DNA from: Bimuria novae-zelandiae CBS 107.79
Taxonomy: Eukaryota > Ascomycota > Dothideomycetes > Pleosporales > Didymosphaeriaceae
Length of the DNA stretch: 64,000 nt
NCBI GenBank assembly: GCA_010015655.1
Contig: ML976704.1
Location: forward strand, 335,110-399,109
Reading direction: 5' to 3'
The notes beneath the pieces are model-generated. The model made no database searches, had not been told where the DNA came from, and was given only the letters and a program-made list of their open reading frames with translations. This document shows positions 30,245 to 41,754 of this stretch, piece after piece; within the stretch, counting starts at the first letter, position 1; each line of letters opens with the position of its first letter. Made by a program: the position numbers and the translations under genes.

Positions 30245-32869
30245 ATGGCAGTCTCACGCACCGAACTCAAGTCCAATTGGACCTTTAAGCAAGGCGATCT
30301 CTCCTCCAAAGAAGAATACCTGCCCGCCAACCCCCTTCCCACCGAAATCCACCTCGACTTACTATCCAACAAAAAGATCGCCGACCCCTTCAAAGATTTC
30401 AACGAGCTCTCCGTCCGCTGGGTCGCAGAAGAATCATGGACCTACCGCACCACGTTCCCCACACCAACTTCGTCCTCCAATCCAGGTACGACCACAGTGC
30501 TCAAGTTTGGCGGCTTGGACACCTTCGCGCACGTGTACTTGAACGGCAAGACGCTTCTGGAGTCAGACAACATGTTCGTCGAGCACGTCGTCGACGTCAC
30601 AGGCAAGATCTCTGCATCCGAATCCGAAGAGAATGTGCTTGAAATTGTGTTCGAGTCGGCGCGGCAGAAGGGGCTGGAGTTAGTGGAGCAGCATAAAGAG
30701 CATAGATTTATCGTGCATCAAACGGAGATTTCGAGAGGGCCGGTGAGGAAGGCGCAGTACCATTGGGGCTGGGACTGGGGCCCGATTCTTATGAGTGCCG
30801 GTCCGTGGAAGCCGATTGTGCTGGAGACGTTTGAGAGTAAGATTGTGGACGTGTGGGTGGAGTATGAGATTGATGATGAGTTGAAGCAGGTTGAGGGGAA
30901 GGTATTCGTCGAGATTGAAGGAGAGGGGAAGCCAGAGGCTGTGATCGAGAAAGACGGGAGGGAAGTTGAGAAGCTGAGTGAGTGGAAGCCTACGGTGAAG
31001 AAAGGGGTTTTGAGTGCAGAGTTCGAGATCCCGGATGCGGAGCTGTGGTGGCCGAGGGGGTATGGGAAGCAGGCGCTGTACAACGTCGCCGTGTCGCTGC
31101 GTTCGTCCACAGATGACCACACTGTCATCGATACCGCGAGCAAGACCACCGGGTTTCGCAAAGTCGAGCTCGTCCAGGAAGATGATTCACACGGCACATC
31201 GTTCTTTTTCCGCATCAACAATGTCGACGCCTTCTGCGGCGGCAGCTGCTGGATCCCCTCAGACTCCTTCCTCACACGCACGAAGCCAGACACCTATCGC
31301 GCCTGGATCAAACAAGCCGCCGATGGAAACCAAGCCATGGTCCGCGTCTGGGGCGGCGGCATCTACGAAGACACATCCTTCTTCGCCGCCGCTGATGAAC
31401 TCGGCGTCCTCATCTGGCAAGACTTCGCCTTCGCGTGCGCCAGCTACCCCGCGCACGCCTCCTACCTTTCCTCAGTTGAGCTCGAAGCCCGGCAAAATGT
31501 CCGCCATCTACGAAACCATCCCAGCCTCATCATCTGGGCCGGCAACAACGAAGACTACCAAATCGTCGAGCGCTACGGCCTCGAGTACCGCTTCGAAGAA
31601 GACAAGGACCCCGCGTCGTGGCTCAAAACGGATTTCCCGGCGAGGTATATATATGAGTACTTGCTGCCCAAGGTGATTAGTGAAGAGACGAAAGGCGTGC
31701 CTTATCACCCGTCCAGCCCATTCGGCAACGGGACTACCACGACGCTGAAAGTTGAGCCGACGGTGGGCGATATCCACCAGTGGAACGTCTGGCACGGCAC
31801 CATGGAGCCGTACCAACGGCTTCCTGAAATGGGCGGCCGCTTCGTCAGCGAGTTCGGCATGGAAGCATACCCCCACGTTTCCACGCTTGCGGGTGCGATC
31901 ACGAACCCTGAAGACCGCTACCCGGGCAGCATGGCGCTCGACTTCCGCAACAAAGCCATCGGCCACGAGCGCCGGCTCGTCTCGTACGTCGCCGAGAACT
32001 TTCGCTTGAGGTACGATCTAGCGGGGTGGACGCATCTCACGCAAATCATGCAGTCCGACGCGCTGACGTGGGCATACCGGTCGTGGCGCCGCGACTGGGG
32101 CCAGGGAAGGAAATGCGGCGGCGTTCTCGTCTGGCAGCTCAACGACTGCTGGCCGACGTCCAGCTGGGCGGTCATCGATTACCACGGCGTGCCCAAACCC
32201 TCCTACCACGCTATCCGCCGCGCCCTCGCTCCGCTCACCGTAAATGTCCAGCGCAGAGTCCTCGACTGGACGCTGCGCAGGGCGGACGCCCTCTGGCAGC
32301 GCGACACGAGCCACATCGATCCTCGCGCGCTGTGGCAGGACGTGCAGTTTGACGTGTGGGTCGCGTCGTGCCTGCAAGAGCCCGCCGACGGGAACGTAAG
32401 CGTTAGGTTTATCTCTGTGAGGACGGGGGAGGAAGTCGCAGAGCGTATCGAGCGTGCGGTGAGGATCCAAGCGAATGGTACCACGGACGTCCTGGTTAAC
32501 CACTGTCCTACCACCACTATCCCGAAACAGGACCCCAACGCGCCGTTCGACACCAAGAAAGCGGATCCGTTTGTTATTTACACCAAGCTGGAGGTGTACG
32601 GTAAGCTGGTTGCGACGGATGTGTCGTGGCCGGAGCCGATCAAGTATCTGAGCTTCGCGGATCGGGGCGTGAAGGTGGAGTACAGCGAGGATGGGAAGAA
32701 GGTGTATGTAGAGGTGGATAAGCCGGTGAAGGGGTTTGTGTTTGAGGAGAGTGCGGAGGTGAGGGTTGAGGAGAATGGGTTTGATGTGGTGCCCGGGGAG
32801 AGGAGGGAGGTTAGGGTGAGGGGTGGCAGGGCGGAGGAGGTGGGGTGGAGGTTTGTTGATATGGCGTAG
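30245..32869 (+). CDS. Beta-mannosidase, GH2 family (intracellular B type)
   Basis: Intronless. ATG 30245 gives MAVSRTELKSNWTFKQGD and 874 residues; an upstream in-frame ATG (30212) would add 11 residues. There is no signal peptide, typical of fungal mndB-type enzymes. Domains in order: jelly-roll (SVRWVAEESWTYRTTF, LKFGGLDTFAHVYLNG), HWGWDWGP, Ig-like domain, then the catalytic barrel. The acid/base Glu lies in WAGNNEDY (about residue 436) and the nucleophile Glu in FVSEFGMEAYPH (about residue 536). WQLNDCWPTSSWAVIDY near residue 635 is also characteristic. The enzyme removes terminal beta-1,4-linked mannose from mannan- or N-glycan-derived oligosaccharides. It fits with the sugar transporter and secreted polysaccharide-degrading proteins upstream. 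Confidence 0.93.
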   Translation: MAVSRTELKSNWTFKQGDLSSKEEYLPANPLPTEIHLDLLSNKKIADPFKDFNELSVRWVAEESWTYRTTFPTPTSSSNPGTTTVLKFGGLDTFAHVYLNGKTLLESDNMFVEHVVDVTGKISASESEENVLEIVFESARQKGLELVEQHKEHRFIVHQTEISRGPVRKAQYHWGWDWGPILMSAGPWKPIVLETFESKIVDVWVEYEIDDELKQVEGKVFVEIEGEGKPEAVIEKDGREVEKLSEWKPTVKKGVLSAEFEIPDAELWWPRGYGKQALYNVAVSLRSSTDDHTVIDTASKTTGFRKVELVQEDDSHGTSFFFRINNVDAFCGGSCWIPSDSFLTRTKPDTYRAWIKQAADGNQAMVRVWGGGIYEDTSFFAAADELGVLIWQDFAFACASYPAHASYLSSVELEARQNVRHLRNHPSLIIWAGNNEDYQIVERYGLEYRFEEDKDPASWLKTDFPARYIYEYLLPKVISEETKGVPYHPSSPFGNGTTTTLKVEPTVGDIHQWNVWHGTMEPYQRLPEMGGRFVSEFGMEAYPHVSTLAGAITNPEDRYPGSMALDFRNKAIGHERRLVSYVAENFRLRYDLAGWTHLTQIMQSDALTWAYRSWRRDWGQGRKCGGVLVWQLNDCWPTSSWAVIDYHGVPKPSYHAIRRALAPLTVNVQRRVLDWTLRRADALWQRDTSHIDPRALWQDVQFDVWVASCLQEPADGNVSVRFISVRTGEEVAERIERAVRIQANGTTDVLVNHCPTTTIPKQDPNAPFDTKKADPFVIYTKLEVYGKLVATDVSWPEPIKYLSFADRGVKVEYSEDGKKVYVEVDKPVKGFVFEESAEVRVEENGFDVVPGERREVRVRGGRAEEVGWRFVDMA

Positions 32870-33084
32870 GGGAGGAGGGGTTTGCCAGGGGTTTGAAGGG
32901 TGGTGCTTGTGGGCTGGTTGGCTTGAGTAGATTGGTGTATAATCGGTATATTCATGGAGTATGCTTAGGCATTGCTCTTGCAAGCCTGGACGTTACTGGC
33001 TAGATAGATACTGTCGGTCGTCGATATGGGCAAATGAAACCCGGTCTATATCTCCTCCTCACTTCTCTACCGCGTCCCGATCCC

Positions 33085-34069
33085 TCAATCAAAGTACCCC
33101 GGAAACAACCACTGCAACTTCTTCTCCGCCTCCCCCCTCGCCTCCTTATGCGTCATCGCACCCGCAAACCTCATCGTACCCTCAAGATTCTTCGCAAGCA
33201 CCTGCTCCGCATGCTCCTCCTTACTCAGCTCATCCAACACGGCGCCCACAAACCTCCTCGCATTCTCCGCGTTCGCCTTCATATGTGCCATGACCATCTC
33301 AACATTAACATCCTCATCCGGCCCGCCTCTCCAGCAATCATAATCCGTCGCCATGCAAATCATCTGATACGCGATCTCGGCCTCGCGCGCGAGTTTCGCC
33401 TCGGGCAGCGCCGACATATTGATGACAGACCCGCCCCACGAGCGATATAAGTTTGACTCTGCGCGGGTAGAGAATTGCGGACCCTCCATGCAGATCAGCA
33501 GCCCTGTGTCGTGCAGCCTCACACCCTCGCCTTCGAGCGCGTGTCCGCATTTTCTAATTATTTTGGCGAGAGACGTATCGAACGGATCGCCAAATCCCAC
33601 ATGACCAACCATGCCGCCTTCAAAGAAGGTGAACGGCCGGATGCCCTTGGTGCGGTCGATGATCTGGTCCGGCACCACGAAGTCGCGCGGACGAATCTCC
33701 TCTTGCAGGGAGCCGACAGCCGAGAAGGCGATGATGGTGCGCACGCCGATGCTCCTTAGGGCAGCTATGTTCGCGCGGTTTTTCACTTCGTGCGGGGCGA
33801 GCTCGTGGTGGAGGCCGTGGCGCGAGAGGAAGGCGATGGGGATGGGCGCGCCGGAGGAGGGCGAGGCGTGGTGTAGGATGGAGATGGGCGAGGAAGGCGC
33901 GCCCCATGGCGTGTCAATCTTGAGGGAGGCAGCGAGCGTGAAGCCCGGGAGGGATTGGATGCCCGTGCCGCCGATGACGGCGATGCGGACGGGCGCTGTG
34001 GGCGGTCAGGACGCGTTATGAGCGGAGGAGGGGGTGCAAACCGTCGTAGGTGGAGGGGACGCCGGCCAT
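33085..34069 (-). CDS. MEU1: S-methyl-5'-thioadenosine phosphorylase (MTAP)
   Basis: Two exons, 34069-34042 and 33995-33085, separated by a 46-nt intron (donor GTTTGC, branch CTGAC, acceptor ACAG), encode 312 residues beginning MAGVPSTYDAPVRIAVIGGTG. The family's motifs are all present: IGGTG near the start, SRHG, NRANIAALRSIGV, ICMEGPQFSTRAES, WGGSVINMSALPEAKLARE and ATDYDCWRG. It cleaves methylthioadenosine, the by-product of polyamine synthesis, to adenine and 5-methylthioribose-1-phosphate in the methionine salvage pathway; cytosolic trimer in known members. Housekeeping gene. The short first exon is easily missed: without it the protein lacks the phosphate-binding GGTG. Confidence 0.92.
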
Positions 34070-34537
34070 TTTGCGGTAGGGGAGGTTGATTGAGCGTCTA
34101 GGTGTGAGTGGAAGCAGACGGATTGCAGTAAAGCATCCAGCGCGGGGCAGCATTCACTCTGTTGTATTATTGTGATTTTTTGGCAGGCTGCGGGGCAAGT
34201 GATGGACCCTGGATGACGACATGGCCAATCAGATTGTGGATGCTCGCCATGCCATTGTTTCTCTCACCATCGTATGTGTTTGGGACGACAAGTGTATGTA
34301 AGAGACATAATATTTGTGTTCCATTTTTTCAAATTGGTAATGAAATTACAGCAACTCTGCGTTGTGTTCCGAAATCCAACCAAAGACACCTGGAAAAGAC
34401 TAGTGGACTCTGACGACTTCTCCCGTACTTATGTTCTTCTTCTGCAATTTTGAATATAATTACCCTCATCGTTGTGGTTTGTATCAATTGATATGAGCAG
34501 TCTGGCATGGTGGTCGACGACGAAGCGGAACCCCTCG
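34070..34537. other. Intergenic region
   Basis: Upstream of the MTAP gene and downstream of the interrupted hypothetical gene. No gene supported. Confidence 0.4.
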
Positions 34538-35670
34538 TCAGTTACCCCGGCCGTAAGCAAACCTGTTGATGAGATACGTAACCCGCTCATCACCAAGAGA
34601 ATACAGCCGGTCCATCCAAAAGACAAACTCGTTCAGCCTTTCCTGATCAGGCGCGAAGACGACCGTAATACGCACTCCCTCGGGATCTTTAATGTGCAGG
34701 AGCTGGTGCAGGAGCTGGCGCAGGCGCTGGGAGAGCTCCTCGAGATCCTCGTTGGTCTTATACCCTCTTAGGTAAACGTGGATTCGGAGTTGTCTAACGT
34801 GATCCCTTGGCGCGAAGCTCGTGCTATAAAAAGGTTCGACCGAGTTGGGGTATTGGCTGAACAGACCTCTGTCAAGAAAGACGTTTAACACGCGTGAATC
34901 CTCGATGACGAACGTCTTCGTGTAGTACCATTGCTTTGAGACTTCCTGTGCTGTTTTGTTCCCCACGTAGTACTCGTGGCAGTGGATGCACAGGAAAGGC
35001 GCATGATCGTTGAGACAGCGCTGGGCCGTGTAGTCGTTGAAACCGGCGTCTCGTGCATAGCATTCAAAGAGCGTGGGAACATCCCGCCCGTCGCGGTAGT
35101 ATGCGATGTTTTCCTCGAGGCTGCGCTGATTGGGAGCGGTAGCCATGAAATGCTGTGTGGGACGACATGCCCGCATGGAAAGGACGAGCGATTTACCTTC
35201 CAGGCTTGAATAGTGGAGGTTAAGTCTGTACGTGTCAACCGACTGGCCGTCATCGAGGAAGCCGTAGATCTTGTCGTGGAGTTCTGTTGGGAGTTTGCGC
35301 TGCATGTTCGCGCTAAGATATTGGCAGGAAAGCTGGCTGTACGAGACAAGGGCTTCGTTGAACTGGTTTTTCAGAGCTTGCAAGCTTACGTCGCCCCTCT
35401 CTTCGCGTGGCATTCGCGAATAGTGTAGCCTCTCTCTGTCGAGCGCGCGTAGGTGCTGCAGCTATTCAAGGGTGGGACGCCGAGGGGGCATCGGCACAAC
35501 AATTTCTGATTCTGGAGGCGTGGACGATGTTGCTACATCAGGCATCGGCTCGTCTAGGTATCTCAGTTGCGGTGCATTAGCGTATCCTGTGCTAACTCAC
35601 CTTCCGGAATGCCTACCTCTTCCACCGCTTCCACACCGTCCATGGCTTCGACGCCGTCAATGTCTTCCAT
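34538..35670 (-). pseudogene. Hypothetical protein gene interrupted by an in-frame TAG
   Basis: The downstream frame (35413-34538, 291 residues from an internal ATG) has no domain I recognise, apart from RKLPTELHDKIYGFLDD, which is similar to F-box-like starts in fungal proteins. Upstream in the same frame, after a TAG at 35462-35464, coding potential continues (VVPMPPRRPTLE) to an acceptor at 35554. A 47-nt intron (GTGAGT donor at 35600) joins it to a first exon 35670-35601 with start MEDIDGVEAMDGVEAVEE. The most economical view is a gene of about 360 codons in which CAG became TAG, a RIP-type CA-to-TA change. Alternatively, translation simply starts at 35413 and the upstream part is untranslated. 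Function unknown. Confidence 0.55.
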
Positions 35671-37072
35671 ACTAACCACGCCGTTCAATGGAACGTCGCT
35701 TGGTTAAACATAGACCTATTGCGGCCACTCCTGAGGCTCCTCCTCTTGTTCCGAGTCATTCGTCCGGCCAATCTCTCTCTCGAATCAATTACAAACAAGA
35801 GAAGTGTGACAATGACAGAGAAGGTACAATAGTGTTGAAATAGGCACCTGAGCTTGTGGGAGAAAGCGATTGCTTAAGTGATCAAGCAGCAACGGCTGAG
35901 GAGAAGCCTATATAAGAGGTGGCTGGGGTCACCTGACCCAGCCAGAGTAGCTTCTCAAACAAATAAAGTATCTTGTAAAGCGCAGTCGGAGAGTAACAAA
36001 TTGTATCTCTTTGAAGCGGAAGGCGTGGTCGACAGAGCGACTTCGTCCTCCAGGCAGCCATCGCGTGTACGCGTAGATACAGTCCTGTGCATTGGTAATT
36101 AGGTTCTGATACTGGGGTGTACGCGTGAGCTAGGGTGCGACTTCTTCTAGGCGCGACACGGAACTGGCAACCGCGCCCACCTAATTTGCCGACCCAGTGA
36201 TCTGGTCGAGTGCGCATGCATTTGTCTGTTGACTGACCAATTCGTGGTTCAATGTTATGGTTTATACAGGGCCCAATCCCGCGCCATTGCTGTCACGTGA
36301 GAGTCTAGAATTAATTAATATTTTTTACGACCCCAACCGCACGTTAAATCATCGCGTGCGCATTGCTGCCTAGAGGGTAGTTAATATAACTAACGTATAA
36401 ATCCACGCTTACACTCCGTAGCCTTCCGATTTAGGTGGTGGCCTTATCCTGCATGGATGTGTCCGGAACATCCACTAAACTTCAACTCAAGATGTTAACT
36501 GCGTATGTAGGCTAACAGGCGTCAGAGCGGGGCTTTCACTGCGTCATTCCCACTGGGTATTCAGACGTTGTGTTCGTTCTTGAACTGTGGAACTGCAACA
36601 TGGTCAGCAATCGACGCTCTTATGAAACCATCTTGCAACTGCAGGAGTCCTTGGCACCGGCGGAACTTGCCCCCACGCCAGTATTTGATTTCTAGGTGTC
36701 TAATTCGCTGCTTAGTGTATCGCTAGATGATAGATCCATACAATAAGAGACTGGGTGGTGATGCACAGTTCCGAACTGGGACGGTTTATAAAATATGTAG
36801 CACCGTCCACCGTCCATAGACATGGTAGAACCCTACACTGAACAGGCACTCAAGTTCGAGGATCCCAATTGGTCTATCTGCTTTGCAGGATACAACCACA
36901 TATCTAGACCCGCGCGGGCGAAGGAGCAGTCCAAGAGAACCGGCTGCGAAAATTAAGAGCTGCAAGCAGGTTTTCGGGATACATTGATTCTAGGAATGGA
37001 TCGGCGAGAAAGGCTACGATTGCGGTTGCCTTATGTGTCGTATGCATCTCCTTTATCAAAAACGTCCCGCTC
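35671..37072. other. Intergenic region
   Basis: No gene supported. Composition is mixed, with a small AT-rich patch near 36.31-36.40 kb. Confidence 0.4.
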
Positions 37073-37634
37073 TTATAGGCTTTCCAGAAGTTTTGGGTTT
37101 GTTTTTGACGCCGCAAATCCTAAAACAGGCCCAAGACAGGCTCCTGGAAGCTGTACCCACGAATATATGAGAAGCTCTAAAGGGGTCAACGTGCGCTCTT
37201 GCGCGGCCATGAATTGGAGGACGTCGTGAAATGCCTGGTAGCGGTGGTGACCTGTCGACTCTGGAACCGTTGATAGGAAGGCAGGGTCGGCGAAAGGGTT
37301 ATTTGAGCAAAGACAGAATGTTCCACAAGGTGATTGTGTGCGTCCAGAATGTTGTTCTTCCAAGCCGATGTCAATGAGAAAGTGGGGATGCGCTTTCCCT
37401 TTTCTGGTTGTCTCCACGTCGGGAAATAACTAGCCAATTGAAGGCTTTCAAATGCGAGCCGGCCAATCGTCTTGATCGCGGGCGAGCTTTCGTTCCACAC
37501 TCCTCTCCAGCAAGAATGATACCGTAGGAGAGGGCCGGCCGTCCTCCGCATAGGCGATGGCCAATCTTCACGCATTCATTCCGAGCTCGCGAATCCTCGA
37601 CCGTCGCTCTTTCAACTGTGCAGTTCCTCTCCAA
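37073..37634 (-). other. Possible coding remnant, unidentified
   Basis: Three overlapping minus-strand frames (within 37634-37073) stay open for 87-129 codons. The most protein-like is the C-terminal one, with FLIDIGLEEQHSG, HHRYQAFHDVLQFMAAQE and LTPLELLIYSWVQLPG. I cannot join the frames with convincing splice sites, nor name a family. It could be a decayed gene or the last exon of an unusual one. It is divergent from the zinc-cluster regulator. Confidence 0.25.
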
Positions 37635-37664
37635 ATCTCTTCACCGAGCCCGTAGGCTCATAGA

Positions 37665-39557
37665 ATGGCGAACCTATCGTCGGAGTCTCCCTTAAGTCGC
37701 CCTAGGGTAAGGCGTCGTAAGGCTAAAACTGGATGCAGGACTTGCAAGTATGTGGCGCCCTCACGCGTGATTCGTCGGTTCGAGGACTCACACAGCAATG
37801 CAGGATTCGTAAAGTTAAGTGCGATGAAGGATGGCCTGCATGTCGTGTTTGTATCTCTACAGGCCGCGTGTGTGATGGCTACGGAATTTGGGGTGGAGGC
37901 GGAAACCGCTACGAGGAACGTGGGAACAAGGAACTTACCGCTAAGCTCACCGAAGGAACCCAATCCAGTCACAGCGCGAAGCTACTTGTTGAAGGGAGTG
38001 TCTTCCGACCAATAATACCTGTTTCTAGCACAGAGGAGCATTTGCACTTTCAGTTCTTCAAAGATGAAACTATTACTAGGCTACCAGGGGTCTACAGCAG
38101 CAAATACAATAACGTCTGGGATACGTTGGTCATGCAAGCCTGCGCCGAGGAGCCCGCTGTTCTGCATGCAGTATTAGGTGCGTTATAGTCTTTTAGTTCA
38201 GAATTCGACTAACTTATAACCGGTAGCCATCAGCTCGGCCCATAGACGGAAACTACTTGACGGGGTTTCGAGGAACAAGGTATTAGTGCAGCCAGACGAA
38301 GAAGAAGAGTTCCTGCTCCGAAACTATTGCAAGTCCATTGAGTATTTGCAGCCAAAGTATCATGCAGCTGGCGAGCATTCCCTACGTACGGTCTTGATCA
38401 CCTGTCTCGTCTTCATCTACCTTGAGCTTCTAAGAGGCAACTACAAGCGCGCATACGATCATCTGGAAAGCGGTATGAAACTGTTGAGCAGCCTTACGCT
38501 TGAGACAAACAAAAAAAGAACGTGGTCCCGGGTTTCGTCTTCGAGTTGTTCACGCTCCAAACAACACAGCGTTGATGGGTTTCTCGCGGAGGCATTCGCC
38601 CGGTTGCGAGTCCAGATAGAGTTCGCCAACCAACGAGGTGGCACGGGCTCTGCTATACTGGCCAAACTGCCGCCAGATCTTCCAACGTTCAAATTTGACT
38701 CCCCTTATGAGGCACGTCACTATCTGGACCGGGTTCTCGAAGCCGTCACTAGGTTTTCGCAGGCCGTGCACGACGGGACCCACAACACTTGGCCACCTGG
38801 TTATTGGAATATGTTGGAAACCGAGCGTCGCTTCATGCAAGGATCTTTGGATTCTTGGCTACGGTCATACGATGCCACACTTGCAGACGGTGTCTCTGTG
38901 GGGAAGGACGATATTGGTCAGTACGAACTGCTTCGCATCTACCACACGATGGCTGGGATCATGGCTGCGACGAGCTTGTCGCCATATCAATGCGTATTTG
39001 ACCAATACGGCTCGGAATTCCTGTCTATTATCATGCAAAGCAAGGACATAGCCTCACGTAGCGATTCGAGTGGAACGCGAGCCAGTGGTGAGGCGATGCG
39101 ATTGGAATCATGTGGTCACGCGTGGCCGGATGTCAGCTGGATTCCACCTCTGTACTATACAGCACTCAAATGTCGGGTCCATCACATTCGCACTCAAGCT
39201 GTAGAACTCATGTCTTCTTTCTGGCGCTATGAGATCGTTTGGGATCTTGGAATCCTGAACATGGCAAGCATCGTTGCTAAAGAGGTAATCCGATTGGAAG
39301 AAAGTGCCTGCTTTAAAGTACAGACTCAAGAGAGCAACGAGAAGGCCACTGGGGCTGAAGTTCTTGAACATTGTGCGCAGTCGGTGCCATCACCATTGCC
39401 AGAGGTGCAAAGATTCGATACTGTCGAAATGGTACTACCCGACGATCAACCAGGATTTCTTCATATCGTGTGCAAAAAGACGGTTCGAGGACAAATACAG
39501 ATGGTGCAACAGGCATACAATGAAACAGTCGGTACGTGGACGACTCTACCATGCTAA
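37665..39557 (+). CDS. Zn2Cys6 transcription factor
   Basis: Three exons: 37665-37747, 37804-38177 and 38227-39557, giving 595 residues. The introns are 56 and 49 nt with GT-AG ends. The first splice creates the binuclear zinc cluster with Cys24, 27, 34, 41, 44 and 51 (C-x2-C-x6-C-x6-C-x2-C-x6-C: TGCRTCKIRKVKCDEGWPAC...), preceded by a basic RPRVRRRKAKTG stretch. The second restores AVLAISSAHRRKLLDGVS. The rest is a fungal-specific regulatory domain (LRTVLITCLVFIYLELLRGNY, HLESGMKLL). It is a DNA-binding regulator recognising CGG-type triplets; targets unknown. It could control the carbohydrate genes to its left, but it is separated from them by housekeeping genes, so that is only a suggestion. 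Confidence 0.88.
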
Positions 39558-40317
39558 GATTTAATACACGTTTTGGTGGTTTTGCTACCAGAGATGGGGG
39601 AATACATTAGCAAATAATCCTCTGTGCTTATCAAAAGGGAAAACAAACGGGCCTACATAAATGGTGGTTATCGATGTAAGATAGCCCTATCCCAGACTTT
39701 ATGCGTGATATTCTAACAAAAATCCGGCTTACAATCCGGTGCCACATAAGCACACGCCATAGCATGCCTCCTCTATAATTAATTAAAAATGCTCTGTTAT
39801 AAGCTAGATCCTGGGTAAAGCCTCTCTCTCTCTACCACCCCTCTAATACGTCTAAGGTAAGTTTTATAGATAGGTTAAAGTAAAAGTGCTTTATAAAATG
39901 TTAGGATCCCAGGTTCAGCGGATTGATTGATTGATTGATTCCTACTCGGTTTCAGCCGCGATTCCTATGCAGCTATGCCCGGATGCAGAGGTTTGGCAGA
40001 CAGCCGAAGCTTTGCTGAGCGAGTCAGCAGACCACACTTCACCACACCAAAGGTATGGCCAGCTATCCCCTTGCCTCCGCTTGTGGTCTGACTTCTATCT
40101 ACGACTACGTACATTTCGCCTCAAGAAGTGACGTATCTGTGCCTGCATGTTTGTTCCTCAAATTCTTGCCAGTATGCCGTGCATGAAGCCTTTCTTTTTT
40201 TCGTTACAATTGTGTTGAGGCTCGTAGAGGCGTAATGCCTCGTTTGTTGCGGCCGCGATACCTTTAGTCTCCCCCCAATGTGCGTTCCACGTGTATGCTA
40301 GCTTGCCCTCGTGCCCT
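39558..40317. other. Intergenic region
   Basis: No gene supported. It contains a (GATT)5 microsatellite at 39921-39940 and an AT-rich patch around 39.77-39.90 kb. Confidence 0.4.
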
Positions 40318-40459
40318 CAGGGCTTGGAATATGTTCCCTGAGTTTTGTTTTCCTGTAGTGTTGTGTAGCCGCCCACTAGGTTCCTATGTTGCCGTGTTTC
40401 GTGGTGTGACCTGCCTCCGCGCACAGCTGCAGTAGCATTCCGGCGCGACACAGCTCCAC
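40318..40459 (+). repeat. Left arm of a 142-bp inverted repeat
   Basis: Matches the reverse complement of 43237-43378 with scattered substitutions and no net gap (for example CACTAGGTTCCTATGT against ACATAGGAACCTAGTG). Similarity stops abruptly at both ends. The arms enclose the assembly gap and a pogo-like transposase fragment. Confidence 0.8.
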
Positions 40460-40864
40460 GGCAACACGAAAGCGACGACAGAGCCTAAACACCTTTCCAT
40501 AACAGTCACAATACGCAGTATACTGTTACTAATAGGTTTCCTAGTCAGCCCATCGCCAACCGACAATGTTTGCGACGTCCCGCATCGACAAGCCCTCGGG
40601 CTAAACGGCATTACCTTTCACACGAACCACCTTATAGACACCCGGCATGCTACTATCGGTGCCACATAATACTGCAGATTAATAGATAGCCTCGTCCACT
40701 ATCGCCCCTACCCTGTGTTAAAGGAGTGGTGCCGTTCGATACATTTAACAAGGTTTGAGGGGATTCGCGAGAGAGCTCTCGTGCTTATTATCGTTTCGGA
40801 AATACCTGCTCGACCCACAGAGCCAGCCAGTCATCGTCAATCCTTCCTTTTCTTGTATTTTCTT

Positions 40865-41754
40865 NNNNNNNNNNNNNNNNNNNNNNNNNNNNNNNNNNNN
40901 NNNNNNNNNNNNNNNNNNNNNNNNNNNNNNNNNNNNNNNNNNNNNNNNNNNNNNNNNNNNNNNNNNNNNNNNNNNNNNNNNNNNNNNNNNNNNNNNNNNN
41001 NNNNNNNNNNNNNNNNNNNNNNNNNNNNNNNNNNNNNNNNNNNNNNNNNNNNNNNNNNNNNNNNNNNNNNNNNNNNNNNNNNNNNNNNNNNNNNNNNNNN
41101 NNNNNNNNNNNNNNNNNNNNNNNNNNNNNNNNNNNNNNNNNNNNNNNNNNNNNNNNNNNNNNNNNNNNNNNNNNNNNNNNNNNNNNNNNNNNNNNNNNNN
41201 NNNNNNNNNNNNNNNNNNNNNNNNNNNNNNNNNNNNNNNNNNNNNNNNNNNNNNNNNNNNNNNNNNNNNNNNNNNNNNNNNNNNNNNNNNNNNNNNNNNN
41301 NNNNNNNNNNNNNNNNNNNNNNNNNNNNNNNNNNNNNNNNNNNNNNNNNNNNNNNNNNNNNNNNNNNNNNNNNNNNNNNNNNNNNNNNNNNNNNNNNNNN
41401 NNNNNNNNNNNNNNNNNNNNNNNNNNNNNNNNNNNNNNNNNNNNNNNNNNNNNNNNNNNNNNNNNNNNNNNNNNNNNNNNNNNNNNNNNNNNNNNNNNNN
41501 NNNNNNNNNNNNNNNNNNNNNNNNNNNNNNNNNNNNNNNNNNNNNNNNNNNNNNNNNNNNNNNNNNNNNNNNNNNNNNNNNNNNNNNNNNNNNNNNNNNN
41601 NNNNNNNNNNNNNNNNNNNNNNNNNNNNNNNNNNNNNNNNNNNNNNNNNNNNNNNNNNNNNNNNNNNNNNNNNNNNNNNNNNNNNNNNNNNNNNNNNNNN
41701 NNNNNNNNNNNNNNNNNNNNNNNNNNNNNNNNNNNNNNNNNNNNNNNNNNNNNN
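40865..41754. other. Assembly gap (890 N)
   Basis: Run of undetermined bases. Open frames reported across it are artefacts. The sequence right after the gap is mid-transposase, so the 5' part of the transposase probably lies in the gap. Confidence 0.99.

Noticed and set aside
32018..32983. 321-codon minus-strand frame under the beta-mannosidase 3' half
   Set aside because: His/Pro/Arg-rich composition typical of an antisense shadow; the plus strand carries clear GH2 motifs.
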